Assembly: GCF_934643405.1 (NCBI RefSeq)
Contig: NZ_CAKUCL010000004.1
Location: 1-64,000, forward strand
DNA length: 64,000 nucleotides
Source of the DNA: an uncultured Actinoplanes sp.
Lineage (GTDB): Bacteria > Actinomycetota > Actinomycetes > Mycobacteriales > Micromonosporaceae
Direction: 5' to 3'
Under the pieces are notes generated by a model, which saw nothing but the letters and a program-made list of their open reading frames with translations, had not been told where the DNA came from and made no database searches. The stretch's first letter is position 1. The number at the start of each line of letters is the position of its first letter. Both the position numbers and the translations under genes were made by a program. Positions 1 to 7,377 of this stretch are shown here, in pieces.

Positions 1-240
1 CTGCCCGGCCGCCCGCTGCCCGGCCGCCCGCTGCCCGGCCGCCCGCTGCCCGGCCGCTCGCTGCCTGGCCGCTCGCCGCCTTGCCGCGAACTTCCTGGCC
101 GCTCACTGCCTGGCCACTAGCCGCCTTGCCGCTCATTGCCTGCCCGAGCATTGCCCGGCCGCTTGCCGCCCGGCCACTCGCGACCTGGCCGCCCGCTGCC
201 CCGCTACTCGCAGCCACGCCGCCCGCTGCCCCGCCGGTTC
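1..240 (-). repeat. 15-bp tandem repeat encoding A-[SG]-G-[QRK]-A pentapeptides
   Basis: A 15-bp unit (ctgcccggccgcccg on the plus strand) is repeated about 16 times. The first four copies are nearly identical and the copies diverge toward base 240. The unit length is a multiple of three, so the Hsp70-like reading frame is kept. The homogeneous edge copies suggest recent expansion by slippage or recombination. Confidence 0.9.
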
Positions 241-1840
241 CAGACCGGCCCGCCGTCCCGCGATCCGGCCCTTGCGGTGAGCCGGACCGGCCGCCGGAGC
301 CGGAAGCGCCCACGGGGCGGCCCTGGTCCGGCGCGCCCGACGGACGGTCGCGTGCGGGGGCTCGCGGTGGGAGGTCGAGCACGGGTGGCGTGGTGGCCAC
401 GGTGGCGTGCGGGTCCACCGCCCACGCGCCGTGGTCGGCGTCGGGCCACGGGTCCACCGGCGGTTGCAGGCCTGTCGTGCCGGGGATGTGCCTGTCGGGG
501 ACCGTCGCCTGACCCGATGCCGGGGACGGGACGGAGGCGTGGCCGGACATCGCCGGCGGCGCTGACGCCTGGCCCGGTGTGTCGGCAGAACTCAGCCTCT
601 GCGCGGGCACCGGGGCCGCCGGCGCACGGCCGGCCGGCGAATCGCCGGGGTGGGGTGGCGATGGCGTTTGCGGGACTGCCGCCACCCGTACGGTCGCGTT
701 CTCGGCTCGGCCGGTGGAGATCAGGCGGAGCTCTGCGGTTGGGCCCGGGGCGGCTGGGTCCTGGGCCAGCAGCGCCGCGTCGGCCAGGATGCTGCCCTCG
801 GCTACCACCAGCTCGGGCTGTTCGATCACCACGGGAGCCTCGTCCAGCTCCCGGTGCAGGAGCGTGGCCACCAGCGGGATGCGGCTGGCGCCGCCCACCA
901 GGAAGACACCCGCCAGACGGCCCGGTGGCAGGTTGGCCCAGTCCAGCAGGGCCTTTGTCACGCGGACGGTCTGGTCGAGGACCGGGCGGGCCACTTGCTC
1001 CAGCTCGTCCCGGGTCAGGTGGACCTCGGTGTCCAGCAACGGCACCACGAAGTCGGCGGACTGGTTGCGGGACAGGCGTTCCTTGGCGATGCGGGCGTCG
1101 TCCCACAACTGGCGCTGCGCTCGGCGCTCCTCCAGGGTCGTCGGCTCCAGCAGGCGCTGCCACTCGTCGGTGCGCAGATGCTCGATGATCGCGGCGTCGA
1201 CGTCCAGGCCGCCGATGTCGTCGCGGCCGTCGACGGCCATGACCTCGAAACCGGAGGACGTGCGCGCCACCACGCTGGCGTCGAACGTGCCGGCGCCGAA
1301 GTCGTGCACCACCACCACCGAACCGATCGGGACGTCGCGGCCCAGGACCTCGGCGAAGTACGTCGCGGCGGCCACCGGCTCGGCGACCAGGCGGACGTTC
1401 GCCAGACCGGCCCGGGCCGCCGCCTCGGCCAGCAGCGTGCGGCGGGCCGCGCCCCACGTCGCGGGGCAGGTCAGCGTCACGTCGGCCTCGACCTCGCCCA
1501 CCGCGCGGCGCCACTCCTCGGCGACCCGGGCGAGCACCGCGGCGATCAGATCCTCGACCGGCAGCTCACGGTCGCCGAGCAGGACCAGGCCGTCGTCGAT
1601 GCGGCGCTTCGGGTTCGGCTCGAAGCGAGCCGGGTCCAGACGGGCGCTGTGCACGGCGTCGCGGCCCACGACCAGCGTTCCGTCCGGCTGGGCGTAAACC
1701 GCGGACGGCAGCAGGGGCGAGCCGTCGACCAGCAGCGGGCGCGCGCGACCGTCCGGCCAGCGCGCCACCGCGACGGTGTTCGACGTGCCGAAGTCCACGC
1801 CCAGGGCGTGCCGCTCCGGCCCACCTCGGTCGACGGGCAT
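1..1840 (-). CDS. Hsp70-like ATPase with repetitive C-terminal tail (3' end off window)
   Basis: The first ~350 residues form an Hsp70/actin-fold nucleotide-binding domain. The phosphate-1 loop reads GVDFGTSNT near the N-terminus, the phosphate-2 region reads HDFGAGTFDAS, and the adenosine region reads FLVGGASRIP. The usual peptide-binding domain is absent. It is replaced by a Pro/Ala/Gly-rich stretch and then at least 14 pentapeptide repeats of the form A-[SG]-G-[QRK]-A, encoded by a 15-bp tandem repeat (about 1-240) that continues past the window edge. The frame stays open from ATG 1840 to base 2. Known family: DnaK-like proteins with divergent tails are common in actinobacteria. The substrate is unknown and a classical chaperone role is doubtful. 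Confidence 0.85.
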   Translation of the reverse strand, partial: MPVDRGGPERHALGVDFGTSNTVAVARWPDGRARPLLVDGSPLLPSAVYAQPDGTLVVGRDAVHSARLDPARFEPNPKRRIDDGLVLLGDRELPVEDLIAAVLARVAEEWRRAVGEVEADVTLTCPATWGAARRTLLAEAAARAGLANVRLVAEPVAAATYFAEVLGRDVPIGSVVVVHDFGAGTFDASVVARTSSGFEVMAVDGRDDIGGLDVDAAIIEHLRTDEWQRLLEPTTLEERRAQRQLWDDARIAKERLSRNQSADFVVPLLDTEVHLTRDELEQVARPVLDQTVRVTKALLDWANLPPGRLAGVFLVGGASRIPLVATLLHRELDEAPVVIEQPELVVAEGSILADAALLAQDPAAPGPTAELRLISTGRAENATVRVAAVPQTPSPPHPGDSPAGRAPAAPVPAQRLSSADTPGQASAPPAMSGHASVPSPASGQATVPDRHIPGTTGLQPPVDPWPDADHGAWAVDPHATVATTPPVLDLPPRAPARDRPSGAPDQGRPVGASGSGGRSGSPQGPDRGTAGRSGTGGAAGGVAASSGAAGGQVASGRAASGRAMLGQAMSGKAASGQAVSGQEVRGKAASGQAASGRAAGGRAAGGRAAGGRA

Positions 1841-1867
1841 GACGCAGAGTCTAGGGGGTCCGCGCCG

Positions 1868-2467
1868 TCAGACGATCTTCCAGCGGGGACGTTCCGGATC
1901 ATCCGCCTCACAGCGGACCACAGTGCCTTGCGCAGTGCTACCGAACGCACCTTCCGGATCGCATTCCTCACCCACCGTCACGGGCGACTGCGTCGTCTGG
2001 GTGGGCGTGGCACCGCCGCGCGGCGAAACCGACGGCAACTCGGCGGGCGGCGCCGGCGGCTGTGTGACGGACGCCTTGAGCGACGGGTCCGCGGCGGAGG
2101 ATGAGGGACTCGGTATTGGCATCGGCAGCGACGGCGCCGGAGCGGCGGGCGCCGGGGGATGCGACGACGACAAGCGAGGCGACGACGGGATCCGCGGCGA
2201 CGACGAGCGGTGCGATGAGGACGGCACCAACGGCGGCGGGACGAACAGGCCGGGCGGCGCGGGATCGTGCCGCCCGTCGTTCGGCATCGGACGCCGCGCC
2301 GGCGCCGCCGCCATCTCGTCCACAGTCGCCGGCTTGCCGTGCGGCGCCGACGACGCGCCGAGTGTCACCCAGCCGATCAGCGCGACGAGCAACGCCTGCC
2401 CCACCAGCAGCGCCACGGCCATGCGCACGGTGCCTCGCACCGTGCGCCTGACCGGAACCGGTTCCAC
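1868..2467 (-). CDS. Proline-rich single-pass membrane protein, function unknown
   Basis: The 199-residue product has one N-terminal membrane segment (MAVALLVGQALLVALIGWV, about residues 16-34), then about 120 residues of low-complexity Pro/Ser/Ala sequence. It ends in a compact module with two cysteines (GEECDPEGAFGSTAQG...VVRC). The Cys pair suggests a disulfide-stabilised extracytoplasmic domain on a disordered stalk. The GTG start lacks a clear ribosome site. A TAAAGT -10-like hexamer ends 7 nt upstream (2480-2475 on the minus strand), so a leaderless transcript is plausible. It lies just upstream of the Hsp70-like gene in the same direction with 27 bp between, and could be co-transcribed. 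No function is recognised. Confidence 0.7.
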   Translation of the reverse strand: MEPVPVRRTVRGTVRMAVALLVGQALLVALIGWVTLGASSAPHGKPATVDEMAAAPARRPMPNDGRHDPAPPGLFVPPPLVPSSSHRSSSPRIPSSPRLSSSHPPAPAAPAPSLPMPIPSPSSSAADPSLKASVTQPPAPPAELPSVSPRGGATPTQTTQSPVTVGEECDPEGAFGSTAQGTVVRCEADDPERPRWKIV

Positions 2468-2505
2468 CCGTCGGACTTTATGGCACCCGATCGATGGAAG
2501 CGAGG

Positions 2506-3279
2506 TCAGCGGCCCGTAAACGTGGGTTTACGCTTCTCGATGAAGGCGGTGGTCCCCTCGACCCGATCGTCGGTGGCGAACAGCCCGGCGAACAACTGCG
2601 ACTCGAGCGCCAGCCCGGAGGCGAGATCGAGGCTCAGCCCGGCGTCCACCGCCTGCTTCGCGGCCCGCAGGGCCAGGGTCGGCCCGGTCACGTACGGCTG
2701 CACCATCTGCACGGCCGTGTCATAGACCTCCGCCGCCGGGGCGACCCGGTCGGCCAGCCCGATGCGCAACGCCTCCGCGGCGTCCACCATGCGACCCGAG
2801 AAGATCAGGTCCTTGGCTCGCGCCGGGCCGATCAGCCGGGCGAGACGCTGCGTGCCGCCCGCGCCCGGGATGAGGCCCAGTTTGATCTCCGGCTGGCCGA
2901 GCTTGGCGTCCTCGGCGACGACCCGCCAGTCGCAGGCCAGCGCCAGCTCGCAGCCGCCGCCCAGCGCGTACCCGGTGATCGCGGCGACCACCGGCTTCGG
3001 GATGCGGGCCACCGAGTCGAAGGCGCTCGACAGGTTGCCGGCCCGCGCGACCATGTCCTGGTACGTCTGCTCGGTGAACTCGGAGATGTCCGCTCCCGCG
3101 GCGAAGACTTTTTCACCGCCGTACACAATGACCGCTTTGACCTCGTCGTTGCCCGCCGCGGCCTGCGCGGCCGTGCGAAGCTCTTCCTGCACCTGGGTGT
3201 TGAGTGGGTTCATCGGCGGCCGGTCCAGCCGGATCGTGCCGATGCCGCCGGTGATCTCGAGCTTCACGAACTCGCCCAC
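2506..3279 (-). CDS. Enoyl-CoA hydratase/isomerase (crotonase family)
   Basis: At 257 residues it has the usual crotonase length. Such enzymes hydrate trans-2-enoyl-CoA in fatty-acid or branched-chain oxidation. The oxyanion-hole segments are AAGADISEF (60-68) and YALGGGCELALA (104-115). The first catalytic acid is Glu131 in QPE. The position of the second catalytic glutamate of rat crotonase appears to be Asp157, so exact chemistry (hydratase versus isomerase or another acyl-CoA reaction) is open. GTG start with GGGAGG 8 nt upstream. It is a single gene, divergent from the DUF6232-like gene. Confidence 0.88.
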   Translation of the reverse strand: MGEFVKLEITGGIGTIRLDRPPMNPLNTQVQEELRTAAQAAAGNDEVKAVIVYGGEKVFAAGADISEFTEQTYQDMVARAGNLSSAFDSVARIPKPVVAAITGYALGGGCELALACDWRVVAEDAKLGQPEIKLGLIPGAGGTQRLARLIGPARAKDLIFSGRMVDAAEALRIGLADRVAPAAEVYDTAVQMVQPYVTGPTLALRAAKQAVDAGLSLDLASGLALESQLFAGLFATDDRVEGTTAFIEKRKPTFTGR

Positions 3280-3337
3280 GAAACACGCCTCCCTGAGTGT
3301 TGGTTCAGGTCAGCCTACGACGGGTACGGAGAGTGTG

Positions 3338-3805
3338 ATGACCACCTACTACCGGGACGGCGACGTGCTGATCACGTCGTCCGGTGTCCGGATGAACGGC
3401 CGGGACATGCGCCTGGACGACCTGCGCCAGGTGTGGCACACGCGCGGGCGCCGGTCCTGGGGCAAGATCGCCGGCCGGGGTGTTCTCGCGCTCGCGATTC
3501 TGGTGCCGATCGTGATCGGCGCGCTGGGCATCGCCGTCGCCTTCCTGATCGACGCCTCCACCAGCACCACCGTGGCGCTGGCCGGGGGCGGCGTGCTGAT
3601 CGGGCTCGCGGCCGCGCCGCTGGCCGACGTCCTGCTGGATCACGTGGACCGGTCGTACGACCGGGGCTCGCGCACCCGCGAGATCTGGGGCCGCACGCCC
3701 ACCGGCGACGTGCTGTTGCTGCGCACCGCGGACGCCGCCCGTTTCGGCCGGATATATCGGGCGCTGCAGCGAGCGCTGGAGCCCGGCCCGGCCCGGAAAC
3801 AGTGA
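3338..3805 (+). CDS. Small two-helix membrane protein (DUF6232-like)
   Basis: The 155-residue product has a polar N-terminal part (MTTYYRDGDVLITSSGVRMN), two adjacent hydrophobic helices (about 48-68 and 72-93) and a cytosolic C-terminal part. The layout matches the actinobacterial DUF6232 family as I remember it, whose function is unknown. GGAGAG lies 4 nt before ATG 3338. A GTG one codon upstream is possible. The last codons and stop lie inside the first copy of the 21-bp repeat that also leads into the next gene, so the two genes are physically linked by that repeat. Confidence 0.72.
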   Translation: MTTYYRDGDVLITSSGVRMNGRDMRLDDLRQVWHTRGRRSWGKIAGRGVLALAILVPIVIGALGIAVAFLIDASTSTTVALAGGGVLIGLAAAPLADVLLDHVDRSYDRGSRTREIWGRTPTGDVLLLRTADAARFGRIYRALQRALEPGPARKQ

Positions 3806-3913
3806 AGACCGGCCCGGAAACAGTGAGGAACGGCCGGAAGCATTGAGGAACAGCCCGGAAGCAGTCAAAAACCGCCCGGAAGCAGTGAAGAACGGCTCGA
3901 AAGCAATGACCAA
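3789..3913 (+). repeat. 21-bp tandem repeat spanning a gene junction, six copies
   Basis: The consensus is cggcccggaagcagtgaagaa. Copies start near 3789, 3810, 3831 (20 bp), 3851, 3872 and 3893. The first copy contains the stop of the upstream gene. The sixth holds an ATG where the other copies have GTG, TTG or GTC. Each copy looks like a ribosome site (GGAA) followed by a start-like triplet. The last three copies stay in frame with the downstream gene. Confidence 0.85.
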
Positions 3914-4259
3914 GGACGCCGCCGGGCTGACCGCGGTGCTGGCCGCCTCCGGCGTGCTGCACTTCCTGACCCCGGGCCCGTACGACTCCATCGTCCCGCG
4001 GGTCCTCCCCGGCAGAGCCCGCACGTGGACCCATCTGAGCGGCGCCGCCGAGCTGGCGGTGGCCGCCGCGGTCGCGATGCCTCGTACCCGGCGGGCCGGC
4101 GGCCTCGCCGCGGCGGCCCTGTTCGCGGCCGTCTTCCCCGCCAACGTGCAGATGGCCATCGACTGGCGGCACGCGTCCGCAGCCCGGCGGGCGATCGCCT
4201 ACGGACGGCTGCCGCTGCAGATCCCGCTGGTGATGTGGGCGCGGCGGGTCGGGCGCTGA
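3906..4259 (+). CDS. DoxX-like small integral membrane protein
   Basis: The product is 117 residues from ATG 3906 and has about four hydrophobic segments. It has the HFLTPGPYDSIVPR segment and late NVQMAIDW motif typical of DoxX-like membrane proteins. Physiological roles of the family are poorly defined. Start choice is uncertain. In-frame TTG 3843 and GTG 3885 lie in the upstream 21-bp repeats and would add one to three heptapeptide repeats (N-x-PEAVK). ATG 3906 is chosen because it is the only ATG among the repeated start-like triplets. Confidence 0.65.
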   Translation: MTKDAAGLTAVLAASGVLHFLTPGPYDSIVPRVLPGRARTWTHLSGAAELAVAAAVAMPRTRRAGGLAAAALFAAVFPANVQMAIDWRHASAARRAIAYGRLPLQIPLVMWARRVGR

Positions 4260-4278
4260 GACGGCGGCGCCGCGAAGC

Positions 4279-5169
4279 CTAGGACCGGTAGATCGCGTCG
4301 ATCTCGGCGCGCGTCGGCAGTGCGTTGGAGGCGCCCATCTTCCGCGCACACGCCGCCCCGGCGGCATTCGCCCAGCGCACCGCGTCGACCAGGTCCCGGC
4401 CCTCACCCCAGGCCACGGCGAGCGCCCCGGTGAACGCGTCGCCCGCAGCCGTCGTGTCGGCCGCCTCGATCGGGAACGCCGGCACGTGCTCGTCCCGCCC
4501 GTCGCGCTCGGCATAGCGCGATCCCCGGGCACCCAGCGTGAGCACCACGCGCGGCACCAACTCCAGCAACGCCGCCGTGTCCGGCGCGGGCCGCCCGGTC
4601 ACCGCCTGCGCCTCCACCTCGTTGACCACGAGCAGGTCCACGTTTTCCAGCAGCTCGGCGGGCAGTTCCCGGGCGGGCGCCGCGTTGAGGATCATCCGGG
4701 TGCCGCCGGTCCGCGCCGCCCGGGCCGCGGCCACGACCGTACTCACCGGGATCTCCTGCTGGCAGAGGAGCACGTCACCGTCCGCGATGACCCGTTCCTC
4801 CAAAGCGGTGAGATCGGTGAACGAGGCGTTCGCGCCGGGCGCGACCAGGATCGAGTTCTCCCCGCCACGGTCCACCATGATCACCGCGACGCCGGAGACG
4901 CCGTAGCTGGTGCGCAGGTGCGCGGTGTCCACCCCGGCGGCCTTGATCCGCGCGTTGAGCGTGACCCCGAACGAGTCGGAGCCGATCGCCCCGAGGAACA
5001 CCGCGTGGCCGCCGGCGCGGGCGGCGGCGATCGCCTGGTTCGCGCCCTTCCCACCGGCGATCATCATGAAGTCGTCGCCGAGCACCGTCTCGCCGGGCAA
5101 CGGCAACCGCGGGGCCACGCCGACCAGGTCCATGTTGGCGCTGCCCGCCACCACGATGCGCGGCGCCAC
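4279..5169 (-). CDS. rbsK: Ribokinase (PfkB family)
   Basis: This 296-residue sugar kinase phosphorylates D-ribose at O5 using ATP in the cytosol. Visible signatures are the N-terminal NMDL motif (12-15), the GGKGANQA substrate loop (39-46) and the C-terminal DTTAAGDAFTG motif with catalytic base Asp244. The GTG start sits 1 nt after the stop of the upstream ABC ATPase gene, so the two are very probably co-transcribed, possibly together with the ROK regulator. No ribose transporter genes are in the window. Another PfkB substrate such as a nucleoside cannot be excluded, but the motifs fit RbsK well. Confidence 0.88.
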   Translation of the reverse strand: MAPRIVVAGSANMDLVGVAPRLPLPGETVLGDDFMMIAGGKGANQAIAAARAGGHAVFLGAIGSDSFGVTLNARIKAAGVDTAHLRTSYGVSGVAVIMVDRGGENSILVAPGANASFTDLTALEERVIADGDVLLCQQEIPVSTVVAAARAARTGGTRMILNAAPARELPAELLENVDLLVVNEVEAQAVTGRPAPDTAALLELVPRVVLTLGARGSRYAERDGRDEHVPAFPIEAADTTAAGDAFTGALAVAWGEGRDLVDAVRWANAAGAACARKMGASNALPTRAEIDAIYRS

Positions 5170-5170
5170 G

Positions 5171-5986
5171 TCAGGCCGCCCGCGCCGCGTACCGGTCGCC
5201 GAATCTGTCGACGACCAGCGGCAGGCCGAAGGTCTTGGTGAGGTTGTCGGCGGTCATCACCTCGCCGAGCACGCCGGCCGCGACGATCGTGCCCTCGCGC
5301 AGCAGCATCCCGTGGGTGAACCCGGGCGGGATCTCCTCGACGTGGTGGGTGACCAGCACCATGGCCGGCGAGTCCGGATCGAGGGCCAGGGCGGTCAGCC
5401 GGGCCACGAGGTCCTCCCGGCCGCCCAGGTCGAGCCCGGCGGTCGGCTCGTCGAGGAGCATCAGCTCGGGGTCGGTCATCAGCGCGCGGGCGATCAGTGT
5501 GCGCTTGCGCTCGCCCTCGGAGAGCGTGCCGAACGACCGATCGACCAGCGCGCTCATGCCGAGCTGGGCGAGCAACTGGCGGGCGCGCGCCTCGTCCTGC
5601 GGGTCGTAGTTCTCCCGCCAGCGGCCGACCACCGACCAGGCCGCGGTGACCACGACGTCGAGCACCCGCTCGTCCGGCGGGATGCGCTCGCCGAACTGAC
5701 CGGTGGACAACCCGATGCGGGTGCGGAGCTCATTGACGTCCGTACGGCCCAAGCGCTCGCCGAGCACGTACGCCGTACCGCGGGAGGGGTGCAGCCGAGC
5801 GGAGGCGAGGTTCAGCAGAGTGGTCTTGCCGGCGCCGTTCGGACCCAGGATCACCCAGCGTTCGTCCAGCTCAACCTGCCAGGACAGGCTGCGGACGAGG
5901 AAGTTTCCGCTGCGGATCACGCTGACCCGGTCGAAGGCGATCACGGTGTCGTCGTCGGGCGGGATGGTCACGGCAGGTTCCAGCAC
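5171..5986 (-). CDS. ABC transporter ATP-binding protein without adjacent permease
   Basis: This is a single ABC ATPase domain: Walker A GPNGAGKT, signature LSEGERKR, Walker B LMLLDEP and a switch histidine in LVTHHVEE. It resembles stand-alone ABC ATPases of the iron/molybdate-import branch found in actinobacteria. No membrane subunit is nearby, so the partner is unknown. The start is ambiguous. GTG 5986 is used, while TTG 5998 and GTG 5971 are in-frame alternatives (5971 has a GGAA about 6 nt upstream). It lies between the ROK regulator, which ends 27 bp upstream of GTG 5986, and ribokinase. Confidence 0.82.
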   Translation of the reverse strand: MLEPAVTIPPDDDTVIAFDRVSVIRSGNFLVRSLSWQVELDERWVILGPNGAGKTTLLNLASARLHPSRGTAYVLGERLGRTDVNELRTRIGLSTGQFGERIPPDERVLDVVVTAAWSVVGRWRENYDPQDEARARQLLAQLGMSALVDRSFGTLSEGERKRTLIARALMTDPELMLLDEPTAGLDLGGREDLVARLTALALDPDSPAMVLVTHHVEEIPPGFTHGMLLREGTIVAAGVLGEVMTADNLTKTFGLPLVVDRFGDRYAARAA

Positions 5987-6013
5987 GCGTCCATCCAACC
6001 ACGCATGCCACGG

Positions 6014-7204
6014 TCACCCTGTCGTCGACCCGAACACCTCGTCCCGTACGGCGTCCAGCGCGGTGTGCAGTGCCCCGTGCAGCACCGGTTCGGATTCCAC
6101 GCCGGTGATCACCACCTTCGGAGTGACCAGCGTGATCGCGGCGACCTCGGCCTCCACCCGATCGGCCAGCGCCGGCCCGCCGGCCTGGCTCACCTCACCC
6201 GCGAGCACCACCAGCGGCGGGTCCAGCACCACACAGGTCGCCGCCACACCGAGAGCCAGCCGAGAGGCCAATTCATCCAGTACGGGCTCCCCCGCCGGAC
6301 CCGCGTCGACAGCCGACCGGATCACGTCCGCCGCCTCGTTGCCGCGGAAGCCGTACCTCTTGCCGATCGCCTTGACCGCGTCCGCGCCCGCGATGCTCTG
6401 GAAGGCGCCCCGGACACCGCCCTTCGCGGCGCGCTTCGACGAATGCCGCGGCACCTCGGCGCCGGCCACCGGCATGTACCCGATCTCGCCGGCCGCGCCG
6501 GTCGCGCCCTGGTGCAGACGGCCGTCGATGACGCTGGCCAGGCCGACGCCGCGGCCGATCCAGATCAGCACGAAGTCGGTGACGCCCTTGGCCGCGCCGG
6601 TGCTCGATTCGGCGACCGCGGCCATGTTCACGTCGTTGCCGAAGACCACCGGCGTGCTCAGGTCGCGGCGCAGGTCGTCGAGCAGGCCCCGATGCCAGCG
6701 GGGGAGGTCCCAGGCGAAGGAGATCTCACCGGTCTGCGGGTCCACCAGACCGGGGGTGCCGAGCACCACACGCCGTACCGAAGACATGTCTGTCCCGGCC
6801 TCGGTCGCCGCCTGGACCACCGCGTTGTGCACCACGCCGACCGGGTCGTCGGTGTCGCGGGTGGACTGCTCGACCCGGCTGATCACCGCGCCGGTGATGT
6901 CCGCACAGCCCGCCACCACCCGCTCCGGACCGACGTCGACACCGATCACGTGCGCACTACCCGGAGTGACGGCGTAGAGCTGCGCATTCGGACCGCGACC
7001 GCCGGCCTGCTCGCCGACCCGCCGGACCAGCCCGCGCTGCTCCAGCCGCTCCACCAGCTGCGACGCGGTCACCTTGCTCAACCCGGTCATCTCGCCGAGC
7101 TGCGCCCGGGTGAGCGGACCTCGCGCGAGCAGCAGTTCCAGCGCCGCGCGATCGTTGAGAGCGCGCAGCAGCCGGGGCGTACCCGGTAGGCGGGTGGCGG
7201 CCAT
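6014..7204 (-). CDS. ROK-family transcriptional regulator
   Basis: The 396-residue product has an N-terminal winged helix-turn-helix (about 15-70, LTRAQLGEMTGLSKVTASQLVERL) and a ROK sugar-kinase-like domain that begins at VIGVDVG. Such proteins repress sugar uptake and catabolic genes until a sugar or sugar phosphate binds. The ATG start follows AGGGGA. The promoter region is shared with the divergent GH3 gene and contains a palindrome typical of ROK operators (7224-7238). Control of the GH3 gene and of its own operon is therefore likely. N-acetylglucosamine or its derivatives are candidate ligands by inference from the neighbour. Confidence 0.88.
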   Translation of the reverse strand: MAATRLPGTPRLLRALNDRAALELLLARGPLTRAQLGEMTGLSKVTASQLVERLEQRGLVRRVGEQAGGRGPNAQLYAVTPGSAHVIGVDVGPERVVAGCADITGAVISRVEQSTRDTDDPVGVVHNAVVQAATEAGTDMSSVRRVVLGTPGLVDPQTGEISFAWDLPRWHRGLLDDLRRDLSTPVVFGNDVNMAAVAESSTGAAKGVTDFVLIWIGRGVGLASVIDGRLHQGATGAAGEIGYMPVAGAEVPRHSSKRAAKGGVRGAFQSIAGADAVKAIGKRYGFRGNEAADVIRSAVDAGPAGEPVLDELASRLALGVAATCVVLDPPLVVLAGEVSQAGGPALADRVEAEVAAITLVTPKVVITGVESEPVLHGALHTALDAVRDEVFGSTTG

Positions 7205-7223
7205 AACAGAGTCCCCTAGTATT

Positions 7224-7238
7224 TAGGATTGTTTCCTA
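7224..7238. promoter_or_regulatory. Candidate ROK operator, TAGGA-N5-TCCTA
   Basis: The arms TAGGA and TCCTA are a perfect inverted repeat around ttgtt. They lie in an AT-rich island 20 bp upstream of the ROK gene and 140 bp before the GH3 start. ROK regulators of aminosugar genes in actinobacteria use TTAGGAAA-type palindromes, so the match is good, although binding is inferred. Confidence 0.6.
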
Positions 7239-7377
7239 TAAGGTTAGCGAGCGCGTTTTATGTAGCCGCAGCGTAACGGTCGGCACCGTCGCCCACCGCA
7301 GCGCCGCGGATCGACTCTGGGCGATCATGGCAGCTCGCGAGCCGCCGAGACCAGAGTTGCGTCACCGGAAGGACACC

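Noticed and set aside
4910..7189. Plus-strand open frame of 759 codons
   Set aside because: It is antisense to the ribokinase, ABC ATPase and ROK genes, all of which have intact motifs.
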